The translations under genes and the position numbers were made by a program. A stretch of DNA of 64,000 nt from Gautieria morchelliformis (Eukaryota > Basidiomycota > Agaricomycetes > Gomphales > Gomphaceae): NCBI GenBank assembly GCA_015179125.1, contig WHVA01000166.1, positions 147,247-211,246 of the forward strand, in the 5' to 3' direction. The notes beneath the pieces were generated by a model. The model ran no database searches. It was not told the DNA's origin and worked only from the letters and a program-made list of their open reading frames with translations. Position 1 is the stretch's first letter. Each line of letters begins with the position of its first letter. Shown piece after piece: positions 10,290 to 20,854 of the stretch.

Positions 10290-10800
10290 TTGTGCAGTGG
10301 GTGGGGCTTTGGGAGGGCTGCCATGTGTACTGCTGCTCAGAAGCACCCACAGGCCCTGCATGCCACAGTAGCACAGAAACAGTGTTCCAATTCCTCCTGA
10401 GATGCCCAGCACACGAGGCCCCCTGCCAAGCCCTCCACGGCTCCCTCCCCCAGGATGGGTACTCCCTCCATGCACTGCTCTCCAACCCTGCCATGACAGA
10501 ACACTTGCTAAAATATGTTGATGCCACAGGGCACTTCAAAGCAACCACCAGATAGGGACCTGACAGGAGATGGCCAGCCCGGCTGACCCATACCCTACCA
10601 AACCCATGCGTAAGCTCTCCCCATGAGACTCACCCAAATACATCAGACCATGACTTGCCTAATAAATCCCTGCAAAAGAGTAGTGTATTATAGTGCAGCA
10701 CTATCTTACATAGGGGCCTGCCCCAATAAATATAAAGGATTTTTTTTTTTTTTTTTAAAAAGAAAAAGAAAAAACCTGCGATATGTGATGCCAAGGTCGC
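10290..10800 (+). pseudogene. LINE 3' end with tail
   Basis: Plus-strand reading gives the C-terminal tail of a LINE ORF2: ACHSSTETVFQFLLRCPAH, a degenerate Cys/His motif, then LLSNPAMTEHLLKYVDATG and a stop near 10553. A 3' untranslated part follows with AATAAA at 10725-10730, a T run at 10740-10756 and an A-rich run. It abuts the opposite-strand LINE remains at about 10280. 5'-truncated insertion of the usual LINE kind. Confidence 0.65.
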
Positions 10801-11243
10801 ACATATGGTGGAGCATATATTCTGGGGGAACACAAGTAACTAGCGGGTGATTAATCAAATTTTTAAGAGAGAGAAGAGATGAGCGAGGATGCAATGCAAT
10901 GCCCGATTTGACACATGAGCCAGTGGTACGGCCCTTATAGCAGCGCAGTACGTATAGGGAGCATAGTCAAAAGATGTCAAGTTTGAAATTTTCACCAATC
11001 AAAAATGTACTTGCACAAGTAGCACCACCAAATACAAATCATATCCTGTAGTTACACGTGTTTAAGCAATCCCATTCTTGTTCTCATACTCATGGCACAC
11101 TAGCTAGAGTGTTGAGACACTCCTAAGTGTCGATCCGCAGCCCCACACATCTGCTCTATTACTCGTCAATCACAAAGTCAAATTCGTACAGAGGGACATG
11201 ATCAAGCGTTTCAGGAACGCTATATGGATCAGCTGGTTGTCGG
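10801..11243. other. No gene seen
   Basis: Sequence downstream of the STAND gene stop; AT-rich, no open frame of note and no repeat that I recognise. It may hold the 3' untranslated region of the STAND gene. Confidence 0.5.
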
Positions 11244-11914
11244 TCATTCCTTGTGCGCCCCATGGCTTATTAGAAGTTGAACAAGCTCATGATGACCCTG
11301 AGACAACACCGCCTGGAGCGCATTGCGATACAGGCCACCTTGCGCATTGATGTCTGCTCCCTTCTCCAGGAGCAGCTGAACAACAGCAAGGTGACCCTTT
11401 AACGATGCCGCCTGTAGTGCACTGCCATACTCACCGCCTTGCGCATTGACGTCTGCTCCCTTCTCCAGGAGCAGCTGAACAATGGCTTGATGTCCCCCTA
11501 ATGATGCTGCGTGGAGAGCATTGCCATACAGGCCACCTTGCACATTGACGTCTGCTCCCTTCTCCAGGAGCAGCTGAACAATGGCATGATGACCCTGTAA
11601 CGATGCCGCCTGGAGTGCACTGCCATACTCGCCACCTTGCGCATTGACATCTGCTCCCTTCTCCAGGAGCAGCTTAACAATTGCATAATGACCCTGTGAA
11701 CATGCCACCCGAAGCACATTGCCATACCAGCCACCTTGTGCATTGATGTCTGCTCCCTTCTCCAGGAGCAGCTGAACAACAACATGATGACCCTTTAACG
11801 ATGCCGCCTGTAATGCACTGCCACACTCACCGCCTTGCGCATTGACATCTGCTCCCTTCTCCAGGAGCAGCTGAACAATGGCATGATGACCCTCTGAGGA
11901 TGCTGCCTGGACTG
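11244..11914 (-). repeat. Ankyrin repeat array, C-terminal part
   Basis: Seven tandem 99-bp units, each coding for a repeat with LLLEKGADVNAQGG and GSALQAASL-type cores. The units are nearly identical at DNA level (long shared strings such as CTTCTCCAGGAGCAGCT in every unit), which indicates recent homogenisation or expansion. The last unit diverges and ends the protein. Confidence 0.85.
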
Positions 11915-12412
11915 TGTTGGGTGCATTTATGCTCCTGCACCAAAATCAAGCATAATATATCCAATTTGTTGTGTGGTTTCTCAATTTCTTCTCATATTGT
12001 TCTTGTATCATGCATCCATTTCTCTGGTTATTTTCGAAATTTTCCACTCACTCCCTATCTCTCCATTTCATCTTGTTATTCCTACTTTCACAAGCGGCCG
12101 CACCCAGCGGAGTCTGAAATGACTTCGACGCGCGAGCTCTTGGGCGCTCAAGGGCCGGGTAGTAGTACATGCACAGTGAAACAGTTTTCCCCCTCTCTCA
12201 GTGACAACTAAATTCACTGAGAGAGGCAAGTAAATTAGTCTAGCATTCTTTCGATTTATTAACCTAGAAATCCTCTGTAGTGAATTGTTTTCTAGGTAGT
12301 GTATAATATATTTATAGTGACAACTAAATTCACTGAGAGAGTGAATTGTTTTCTAGTCTATTCTTTTGAGCAACAAGTCCATACCTACTGCCTATAATTC
12401 CTGTCCTCTACA
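11915..12412 (+). repeat. 5' LTR of copia A
   Basis: 498 bp, TGTTGGGTGC...CCTCTACA. Contains the interrupted 41-nt sequence (12200-12225, intron-like 12226-12280, 12281-12295) and the contiguous copy after a TATAATATATTTAT box. See the copia B entries. Confidence 0.93.
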
Positions 12413-12413
12413 G

Positions 12414-12425
12414 GGTTATGGGCCC
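12414..12425 (+). other. Primer binding site of copia A
   Basis: GGTTATGGGCCC, one base inside the 5' LTR. The same 12-mer follows the 5' LTRs of copia B, C2 and C3. In copia-like elements this kind of site pairs with an initiator methionine tRNA (family knowledge). The ATG of gag lies inside it. Confidence 0.7.
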
Positions 12426-15400
12426 CGGAGACACTTCTGAGAAGCTATTGGGTGTTGAGAAGCTTGCTACTGATGGGAGTAATTGGCCATTGTGGCGAGC
12501 CACTCTCATCAGCTATTTCAAGTCCAAAAATCTACTCAAGCATGTAGAAGGGAGAGTCACTCGACCTCCTGATCCTCCAGTTATGCCCCCAGGCCATATT
12601 CTTACAGAAGCTGAGGAAACTCAGATGGATAAGGCTGAGGAGAAGCTGGAGAGATACCTTGCTAGAGAAGGACAAGCCAAGACCCAAATCATCGTCTCAG
12701 TGTCAGAGTCATTAGCTCTGATGCTACAGAAGCAGAAGACAGCAAAAGAGACTTGGGATGCACTGGTCAATGAAATGACCAAAAAGCCCAAGATGGTCCT
12801 CACCAGCCTGCAGAGACAACTCCGCAGTATGAGATGTCCTGAGGATGGAGATTTGAGAGATCATTTGGACAAGGCCCAAGACCTATATGCTCGTCTTAAT
12901 GAGATGGGAGCCAGAGTTTCCGAAGAAGAATTCATGGACATCATCCTTGTGTCACTTCCACCATCCTATGAGGCAGTCATGAACGCCCTTACCACTTCGC
13001 TTGAAGAATGCGGGATGCCATTGGTCCCTGATAATATTACTAGGGTACTAAAGGCTCAGTATGACAGGAATAAAACACTCCCGCAAGAAGAGCGGGTGTT
13101 TATTGGTTCATCTACTAAGAAGGACCAGAAGGGGCAGAAGGCGCATATATGCACCAACTGCAAAAAGCCTGGACATTCCATCGAAAATTGCTGGGCTAAA
13201 GGAGGTGGTAAAGAAGGTCAAGGACCACGTCAGAAGAAAAAAGCCAAAGGCAAGAAGAAGAAGAAGGGTAAAGCAAAAGCGAATGTTGCTGAAGAAGAGT
13301 CCTCTTCTGAGGAAAGTGGTGATGGGCATCTTGCCTTCACCAATTTCGACGAGTGCTCGAATTTTAATCTGAGCACATCCTCAGGAGTTATAGTCATACT
13401 CGACACCGGAACGACATCGCATATGACTCCTCATAAAAATTTATTGAGGAACTACTGTCAATTCTCACAGCCGAGGACTATCCGAGCATCCAACAAAGGC
13501 ACTTTTGATGCCTTCGGTTCAGGACTGCTTGTATTATCCAACAAGGTTGGAGATAAAACAGTAGAAGTCACGTTGCAAGATACATATTATGCTCCAAAAA
13601 TTGCTGCTACCCTCGTCTCGATCGGTCGGTGTGATGATGCTGGCTACGACATTCGACCCGGTGGCCAGAAATGCACAATATCTAACGCTACTGGAAAGGT
13701 ATTGATGCAAGCACCGAAGGTCAATGGTTTATATCGACTAGACCTCCAGTCACCAAGTGCTCAAGCCCATATGTGTTTGTCTGCCATGGAAATTCATCAG
13801 AAAATGGGGCACATCTCACAGAAGTCCCTACAACATCTATTAAATCATGGCATGATATTGGGCATTGAACTGAGCTCCACAGGCCATAGAATTGTCTGTG
13901 ATGCGTGTATTCAGGCCAAGATTGCACGCAAACCTCTTCCTCGAGAACCCAGAGACCGAACATCAAAATTCGGTGACAGAATTTATTCTGATGTCTGGGG
14001 ACCTGCAAGGCACCTCACAATCGATAAGAAGTCATATTATGTCTCCTTTATCGATGATTACTCAAGAGAATCGGTGATCTATCTCATGGCGAACAAATCA
14101 GAAGCATTCTCAAAGTACAAGCTCTATGAGGCTTTAATGCTTCGACAGAGAACTGTGCACATCAAGGCACTTGTTTCTGATTGAGGGGGCGAGTATACGA
14201 GCTCTGAATTCGAACAGCATCTAGCCAAACAAGGCACGAAGCATCAGTTGACGGTACACGACACACCAGAGTCTAATGGTGTTGCCGAACGTCTGAACCG
14301 AACTCTCACTGAGAGAACTCGTGCCATGCTGTTAGAATCAGGCCTTCCTAAGATATTATGGGGCTATGCAATACAGCATGCCAATTATCTTAGGAACAGG
14401 ACGCACACAAGAGCTCTACCGGATAAAACGCCCTACGAGATGATCCACCATGAGAAACCGAATCTCAAAGACATTCACACGTGGGGAACTGAAGTCTATG
14501 TTAAGGTCACTCAGGGAGATAAATTGGAAGCTCGTGCCAAGAGAGCTCGGTGGATAGGAATTTCTGCGCAGAGCCATGGTCATTATATTTATTGGCCTGA
14601 CTCGCACAAAATTTCTGTCAAGCGGAATGTTGTGTTTGATTCAGAGATGAAGAAGGGAAAGGTCCCAATCATTTCTATTGAGGAATCCAAGCTACCTACG
14701 TCTAGAGAGGAGAAGAAGGCCATTCCGGCATCAGTGCCTGTGCCCGGTCGCTTAGTCAGCGAAGAGGCAAAGATCGAAGAAATTGATGAAAGTGCACCAG
14801 AGGAATATCTTGAAAAGCTGCAACCTATTCAGGGAGTTGATGACAGACCTAGAGAAGCTGAACCAATAAGGAGAAGCGAAAGGATCCGTCAACAACAAGT
14901 GCAGCCGGCCCCATCAGGTCCCGTAACAAGATCTCAAACTCAGAGACAAGCTGGCGCACATATGACTATGCTAGCTACGAGGACGTTGAGGACCATAAAG
15001 AAGTTTTATTTGACCAAGAATTACCCTCCGAGATTGATGGCATCAGTAGCTATGAGTGTGCCATCAGTGCGTTTCTAACCGACGGTCAAAACAATGACAA
15101 GGCGCCGGATTTGAGTCAAACTGAACCTAGCAATGCAGACGAAGCTCTGAATAATCCTATGTGGAAGAAATCAATGGACAAAGAGTACGAGGCCCTAATC
15201 GACAAAGGAGTGTGGGAACGAGCTAAACCACCTCCTGGAGCCAATATTGTCGGTAATAAATGGGTCTACCTTTGGAAGCGTAATCCAGAAGGGAAACCAA
15301 TAATGCCTAAATCGAGAATGGTCGCCCAAGGCTTCACACAGAAGTTTGGAGTCGACTATGATGAGACATACTCACCTGTTGCTCGGTTATCCTCCCTACG

Positions 15401-16660
15401 GATCATATGCGCCATTGCTGCTAGGAATGACTGGCCTATCCATCAAATGGATGTGGACTATGCATACCTCAATGCTACACTGCCTGAACCTATTTACATG
15501 AAGCAGCCGTATGGATATGAGTCCGGAGACAAAGACGAAGTGCTACTTTTGAAGAAAGCACTCTACGGCCTCAAACAATCTGGAAGGGAATGGTACAAAT
15601 GTCTAAGTGGTGAATTCCACAAATTAGGATTCACTACATCAGCCACAGATGGGGCTGTATTTTATAGACGTGGTGGAAAGGGGCATGTGATCATTGCAAC
15701 AGCTGTGGATGATCTCACCATCACAGCTGAGAATCAGTCAGTCCTGGACGAAGTCAAACAAGATCTTGCTCAGGTCTTCAGTATGAAAGATCTAGGCGAG
15801 ATTCATTGGCTATTGAATCTTAAAATCGAAAGAGACTGGCAGAAGAAAACCATTGCAATTTCACAACCTGCATACATCGAGAAGATCATCAAGAAATTCA
15901 ATCTCGAAGATGCAAAGACTTATGCTACGCCCCTTGATCCAGCTGTTAAATTATCAAAAGACCAGTGTCCTTCTACAGAAAGAGGCAAGAAAGCCATGTC
16001 GAAGTTTCCATACAGGCAAGCCATAGGATCACTGATGTGGGCAGCTGTAGCCACTCGACCTGACATTGCATTTGCGGTGTCATTGCTTTCGCAATTCCTC
16101 GAAAATCCAGGTGGCACACATTGGAATGCAGTCAAACGTGTCTTCAAATATTTGAAAGGCACGAAGCATTACAAGCTCACACTTGGAAGAAATCGAGACG
16201 GCTTGATGGGGTATTCAGATGCGGATTGGGGTTCATAGAGTCATAGGTGTTCGTATTCGGCATACTTATTTCAGATTGATGGAGGCACTGTTTCATGGAG
16301 TTGCCAGAAACAGTCGATAGTAGCCCTCTCATCAATTGAAGCCGAATTCGTCGCCCTGACCATGCGGGCAAAGAGGCTCTCTGGATGCGCCATTTTATTT
16401 CTGAAATATTCCAACCACTGAACAGACCCATCAAAATTTATTCAGACAATCAATCAGCCATTGCCATCACGTATGGCACTCAACAACACACGAGAACCAA
16501 ACATTTCGACATCAGATTATATTTCCTTCGAGATATAATCAAAAATCAACAAGCCAAGCTCGTTTATTTGCCAACCGAAAAAATGTTGGCAGATATCCTC
16601 ACCAAAGGACTTCCTAGTCCTAGAGTGAAGATCCTCAACGAGCAAATCGGAATATATTAA
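12418..16660 (+). pseudogene. Copia A gag-pol, four inactivating changes
   Basis: Equivalent to the intact copia B polyprotein: Gag with CCHC knuckle, protease LDTGTTSHMT, integrase, reverse transcriptase and RNase H. Compared with copia B it carries TGA for CGA at 14182-14184 in the integrase core (before GGEYTSSEF), a one-base loss near 14976 in the linker before RT, TAG for CAG at 16236-16238 in RNase H (after DADWGS), and a one-base loss near 16360. Both nonsense codons are C-to-T changes. Reading frame ends at 16660. Start ATG 12418 as in copia B. Confidence 0.92.
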
Positions 16661-16673
16661 GCTTGAGGGGGCG

Positions 16674-17110
16674 TGTTGGGTGCATTTATGCTCCTGCACC
16701 AAAATCAAGCATAATATATCCAATTTGTTGTGTGGTTTCTCAATTTCTTCTCATATTGTTCTTGTATCATGCATCCATTTCTCTGGTTATTTTCGAAATT
16801 TTCCACTCACTCCCTATCTCTCCATTTCATCTTGTTATTCCTACTTTCACAAGCGGCCGCACCCAGCGGAGTCTGAAACGACTTCGACGCGCGAGCTCTT
16901 GGGCGCTCAAGGGCCGGGTAGTAGTACATGCGCAGTGAAACAGTTTTCCCCCTCTCTCAGTGACAACTAAATTCACTGAGAGAGGCAAGTAAATTAGTCT
17001 AGCATTCTTTCGATTTATTAACCTAGAAATCCTCTGTAGTGAATTGTTTTCTAGTCTATTCTTTTGAGCAACAAGTCCATACCTACTGCCTATCATTCCT
17101 GTCCTCTACA
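16674..17110 (+). repeat. 3' LTR of copia A, 61 bp shorter
   Basis: 437 bp. Preceded by the polypurine tract GAGGGGGCG. Keeps the interrupted 41-nt sequence (intron-like 16985-17039) but lacks the spacer, TATA-like box and contiguous second copy present in the 5' LTR. Confidence 0.93.
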
Positions 17111-17570
17111 GACTGCACTGACATACTCGCCGCCTTGTGCATTGATGTCTCCCTTCTCCAGGAGCAGCTCAACAATGACATGATGACCCCATAATGATGC
17201 CGCCTGAAGCGCATTGCCATACCGGCCGCCTTGCGCGTTGACATCTGCTCCCTTCCCCAGGAGCAGCTAAACAGTCGCATAAGGACCCCATGATGATGCC
17301 GCCTGGAGTGCATTGCCATACTCACCACCTTGCGCATTGATGTCTGCCCCCTTCTCCAGGAGCAGCTCAACAGTTGGAAGATGACCCCATAATGATGCCG
17401 CCTGGAGCACATTGCCATACTGACGACCTTGCGCATTGACATCTGCTCCCTTCTCCAGAAGCAGCTCAACAATCAGATGATGACCCTCTGACAATGCCGC
17501 CTGGAGCGCATTGCCCCACTTGCCGCCTTGCGCATTGGCGTCCGCTCCATTCTCCAGAAGATCCCGGGAT
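17111..17570 (-). repeat. Ankyrin repeat array, N-terminal part
   Basis: About four and a half 99-bp ankyrin units on the other side of copia A. Contains the TAG at 17267 (in place of a Gln codon before LLLGKG) and a unit that has lost one codon in the KGAD turn. Continues in frame with 11244-11914 once copia A and one GACTG are removed. Confidence 0.85.
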
Positions 17571-20160
17571 AGTATTGCTAGTCCAGCCTCTGCCGTGTAT
17601 TGGATAGGAGCACGCTTCCCCGACCACTGATTTCGGGGATAAAGCTCGAGCCAATTCGAGTACACCACACTTTCGGGTTGTAGAAGACTCATGATCAGGT
17701 GATGCAAAGTCGAATCATCATCGTTATCTGGTTGAGTATGGCGAATCCAGTATTCCGCCGCATATGAGCATAATGGATGGGATATCCATATATCTTGGGT
17801 TATGCAATGCTGGTTGAATTGCAGCAAGTAGGCTACGCAAGTCTTGGCAATGAACGTATTAGCGAGTGGCTCGTCGCAGTGATAGATCGACAGCTTGCTG
17901 TGGGTGCGGAGGCATTCCGAGACCAAATATTCACGGACGGAGAAATGGGCTAGCCTGAGTTCTGTAAACTTTCCCTGGCCATCCTTAATATATTCAGGGT
18001 ACCATAATATGTCGTCTGTGACTGTAGTAACGGAGACCAGGCTGGAACACAGGGTCAGGATGTCCCGTGGGTCGTCAAAGCGCCGTTCTGGGTCAAATAG
18101 AGGTCCAGTCTTAGCATCAGGATCTGTAGCAAGAACCTCCACAGCCAGCCTTAGTGAAACCGGATCAACTGAGAAAGCGAGCCATTGCAACAGTTTCAGA
18201 GCATACTCTCTATTGCTCTCGTCTATGTCCAGGAGAATCCTATCGTAGGTCTCATATAGGGTCTTGGGTAGATTCGTGAGTGTCTTCCTGAGCTCGTACG
18301 GAGATCGGCACTTTCGTAGTGCATCTAGCTGACAAACGACCCATCGAAACCTGGCTGTCCAGTCAGCGATGCTAGCTGCATACGTCAAACAATTACATAC
18401 ATTCCATGTGCTCCGTCCATCAACGTATTCTTAATTGTTTCCTTCTTCTCTGCCGAGTATTTACTGAGCTTGTTATCATCTTTCAGTTTTCTTGACACAG
18501 ACTTGGATGTTGTTGTCCACGAGACCTTCGTCCATAGATACCTGATGCGAAACCAAGTCCTGCAGTGTCGTCTCGATGTCCTGCTCGTCTCGACTCGTTG
18601 CCAGGAGGTGTAATGTGTCAAAGTCCCATCCGTGAATTTCTTTCATCAGCTCCAGAAATTTATGTCGGTCTGGACACTCGTCGAGAGCATCGAAGATAAT
18701 GTACACGTTCTCCTCGAAAGTGCCAATGATGAACTCGAGCGTTGACTTGAGCTCCTCCAGAGATGGCCATTATTGACCATTATTCTTGTCAGAAAATAGT
18801 TTGGCCACGTAGTTAAAGGTCTTGGTGCTTTTCAAGGACAGCTGCTTGATCAGAGCACGAAGAAGGCTATGGGGTTCTATATCCTTGCTGCGAAAATCGA
18901 AGTAAAAGAATGCGACTGCGATGGAGGGGTTTGATTTAGAGTGGCCGGAGAGCGCTCTTATGATGGTGGAGCTTGATGCACGAGTTTGTTAGCAAAGTAC
19001 CGAGATACCCGAAGAAATTTGTTTACCATAAGACAGTCTTCCCGGAGCCAGCTGCACGTGATTATTAGCGTGAGCATCAAACAAGAAGAAAACACACCCT
19101 TGCCGTGAAGCCATAAGAACGATTTAGGCTGGGTTTTCCATTCATGGAAACTGCCTCCCTGCAGAACCCACGAGCCGGTGTTTTTCTCCCACTCCCCAGC
19201 GGCGTTCAAATGCTTCGACTCGTAATCAGGAGCCGCCAGCCACTTGTAGACATCCTGACGTCGTTGGTAGATATCCTGACGACGCTGGTTGTCATCTGCC
19301 TCGAGCGCTAAAGCATGATAAGAGATCATTGGCAGTCGAGGGTAGGGAGTTGAACGCACATTTGATCAATGGACAAGGCCACAACAATCTGCTGCTGAAA
19401 CCTTTGCAGCCTTTTGACAGTCATGTTAACTTTGCTTTGCTTGAATGCATAGGCCAGCGCTTCCTTGCGAGATGTCTTCACATTCTTCGTTTCTAACTTC
19501 TTCGAAAGGCTATGCAGCTCGTTGTGACAGTCCCTAAGAACACGAGGTAAGCTCTTGCGATCATTTTTGCTCTCCGACGCATTCCCTGCTGTGTTTCCGC
19601 CCTCGGCTCTTAAGGAATCACCCGTTGTCAGAGTGAGGGAAGGTATGCCATCTGTGTGTTCACATTGGGTGTTCTTGCCTCCTTTGCGCTTGAAGTTCTT
19701 CAATAGGCGTTTTAAAAGACCCGTACGCTGACTTAGCATGGATTCAGTGAGCCCATAGCCGGGTCGTGCTTCGTCCTCGCTCTTTGTCATTTCGGGAGGC
19801 CCGCCTAGAGTTGGACCGCCATGGGATATATCGAGCGCGGTCATCAAAGTCGGCAATCGAGAGAAGGTTTGTGCTTCCTCAGCCATTATGAGCTCGTTGA
19901 GGTTAAGAAGCACCCCCCGTAGTCTGGAGACCTGGTCGTTGAGTCTAATCATATCTTTGGACGCATTTTTGTAAGCAACTCGATATGCGGATCATTTGGT
20001 GATAACATCTTCGGTGATCTGGACGACGGCGATGACACTCGCTGAATGGGGTGATTAGCATCGCAGTAGAAGGCAGATGAATATTGCTGACCTACCTGCT
20101 ACCCCCAGACCTGCCAGAGCTTCAGCCATTGCGTCGAGTCGATGGTGCCCAGCGTGGTTA

Positions 20161-20372
20161 TGTAAGGAACCGGCATAATTACTAGCGGAGATCCAATACG
20201 GCCGACCACTTACGCACACCAAAAGGTACCTAGCCCGTGTCTCCTCATATAAGTAGCCTACCAAAACGATACATGTATAATAGAGAGAACCTACCCCGAA
20301 CATATACTTGGTTACGACTGGTCATCCCGTCTGCTAAGATATTTCCGAAGTCCCCTCTAAAACCATCTTACA
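20161..20372 (+). repeat. Candidate 5' LTR of gypsy G3
   Basis: 212 bp bounded by TGTAAGGAACC and CATCTTACA, so both ends are TGTAAG inverted. Contains a CATATAAGTAG TATA-like box. It precedes the G3 gag by about 100 bp. No second copy in the window, so assignment rests on termini and position. It starts only 31 bp upstream of the STAND gene ATG and points away from it. Confidence 0.55.
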
Positions 20373-20473
20373 TTTTTTGACCCGTCTTCACAAATCCAAT
20401 ACCTTTCGAAACTCTCCAGCCTGATCAACCGGTGAGCATATCGCACAACTTCCCACAACTAACCAAACCCACT

Positions 20474-20689
20474 ATGTCGACTCGAACCGGCCGAACGTAC
20501 CAACGGGCAACGCGCCCGCAGCGCGACTCGATACCACTCATGGTGAACGCCTAACGGCGTTCCATGAGGCACTGAGTAGACGACAGGGGGACGGACGGGG
20601 TACAACGCACCCGCCGTCCCAGGCATCGCTACAAGTGACCAGCCACGAGGGATCTATGCCCTCGGCGGACACCCCCAACTATTGTGAAG
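20474..20689 (+). pseudogene. Gypsy G3 gag, N-terminal piece
   Basis: Starts with ATG and MSTRTGRTYQRATRP, then after a frame slip near 20555 reads ERLTAFHEAL...PSQASLQVTS and PSADTPN. This continues across copia C2 at 31600 with EARAEEVPLPPSVSD. The join at the copia duplicates (CCAAC 20685-20689, CCAAT 31600-31604) is in frame. Together a fungal Ty3/gypsy Gag N-terminus of a type I recognise by its general layout rather than a named element. Confidence 0.7.
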
Positions 20690-20854
20690 GCAACTTCTAT
20701 TGGCAGTTCACAGACCTGTGCGGCATCAGAGAAGGTCTGTAGCGCCGCTGTACAGTAGTTATGTAATCTACCCTAGGTAATCAAGAAAGGAAGGATCGGT
20801 TGTTGTAATAGAATGGGTGTTAGCGAGGAGTCAATCAGTCCTTGGATTTCAACA
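20690..20854 (-). repeat. 3' LTR of copia C2
   Basis: 165 bp, on the minus strand TGTTGAAATCC...CTTCACAATA. The polypurine tract CGCAGGGGAG abuts it at 20855-20865. The pol stop codon lies inside the LTR (20849-20851). Confidence 0.9.

Larger units (their letters stand above)
11915..17110 (+). mobile_element. Ty1/copia element A, inactivated
   Basis: 5196 bp with LTRs 11915-12412 and 16674-17110, flanked by the perfect 5-bp duplication GACTG (11910-11914 and 17111-17115). Sister copy of copia B at 44344-49602. The 3' LTR is 61 bp shorter than the 5' LTR, by precise loss of one internal unit, and differs by about three substitutions, so insertion is young. It interrupts the ankyrin repeats of the STAND gene. 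Confidence 0.95.
11244..20129 (-). pseudogene. NACHT-ankyrin STAND (NLR-like) gene, interrupted
   Basis: Host gene on the minus strand. Exon 1 starts at ATG 20129 (MAEALAGLGVA), intron 20095-20042 (54 nt), then a helical N-terminal domain of unknown type. The P-loop is rebuilt across introns: FLWLHGK, then GSGKTVL, the second and third introns lying at about 19083-19020. Walker B follows at about 18690 (VYIIFDALDECPDR); another 50-nt intron is 18400-18351. The C-terminus is about eleven 33-residue ankyrin repeats ending HGAHKE at 11244. Such STAND proteins act as self/non-self or stress sensors in fungi by family knowledge. Breaks: TGA at 19994-19992, TAA at 18772-18770, a frame slip near 18495, TAG at 17267, and copia A inserted at 11915-17110. 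Without copia A and one target duplicate the ankyrin frame is continuous. Confidence 0.85.

Noticed and set aside
11244-11914. Tandem 99-bp repeats as a possible CRISPR array or minisatellite
   Set aside because: No spacers; the period is 33 codons and each unit codes for an ankyrin repeat.
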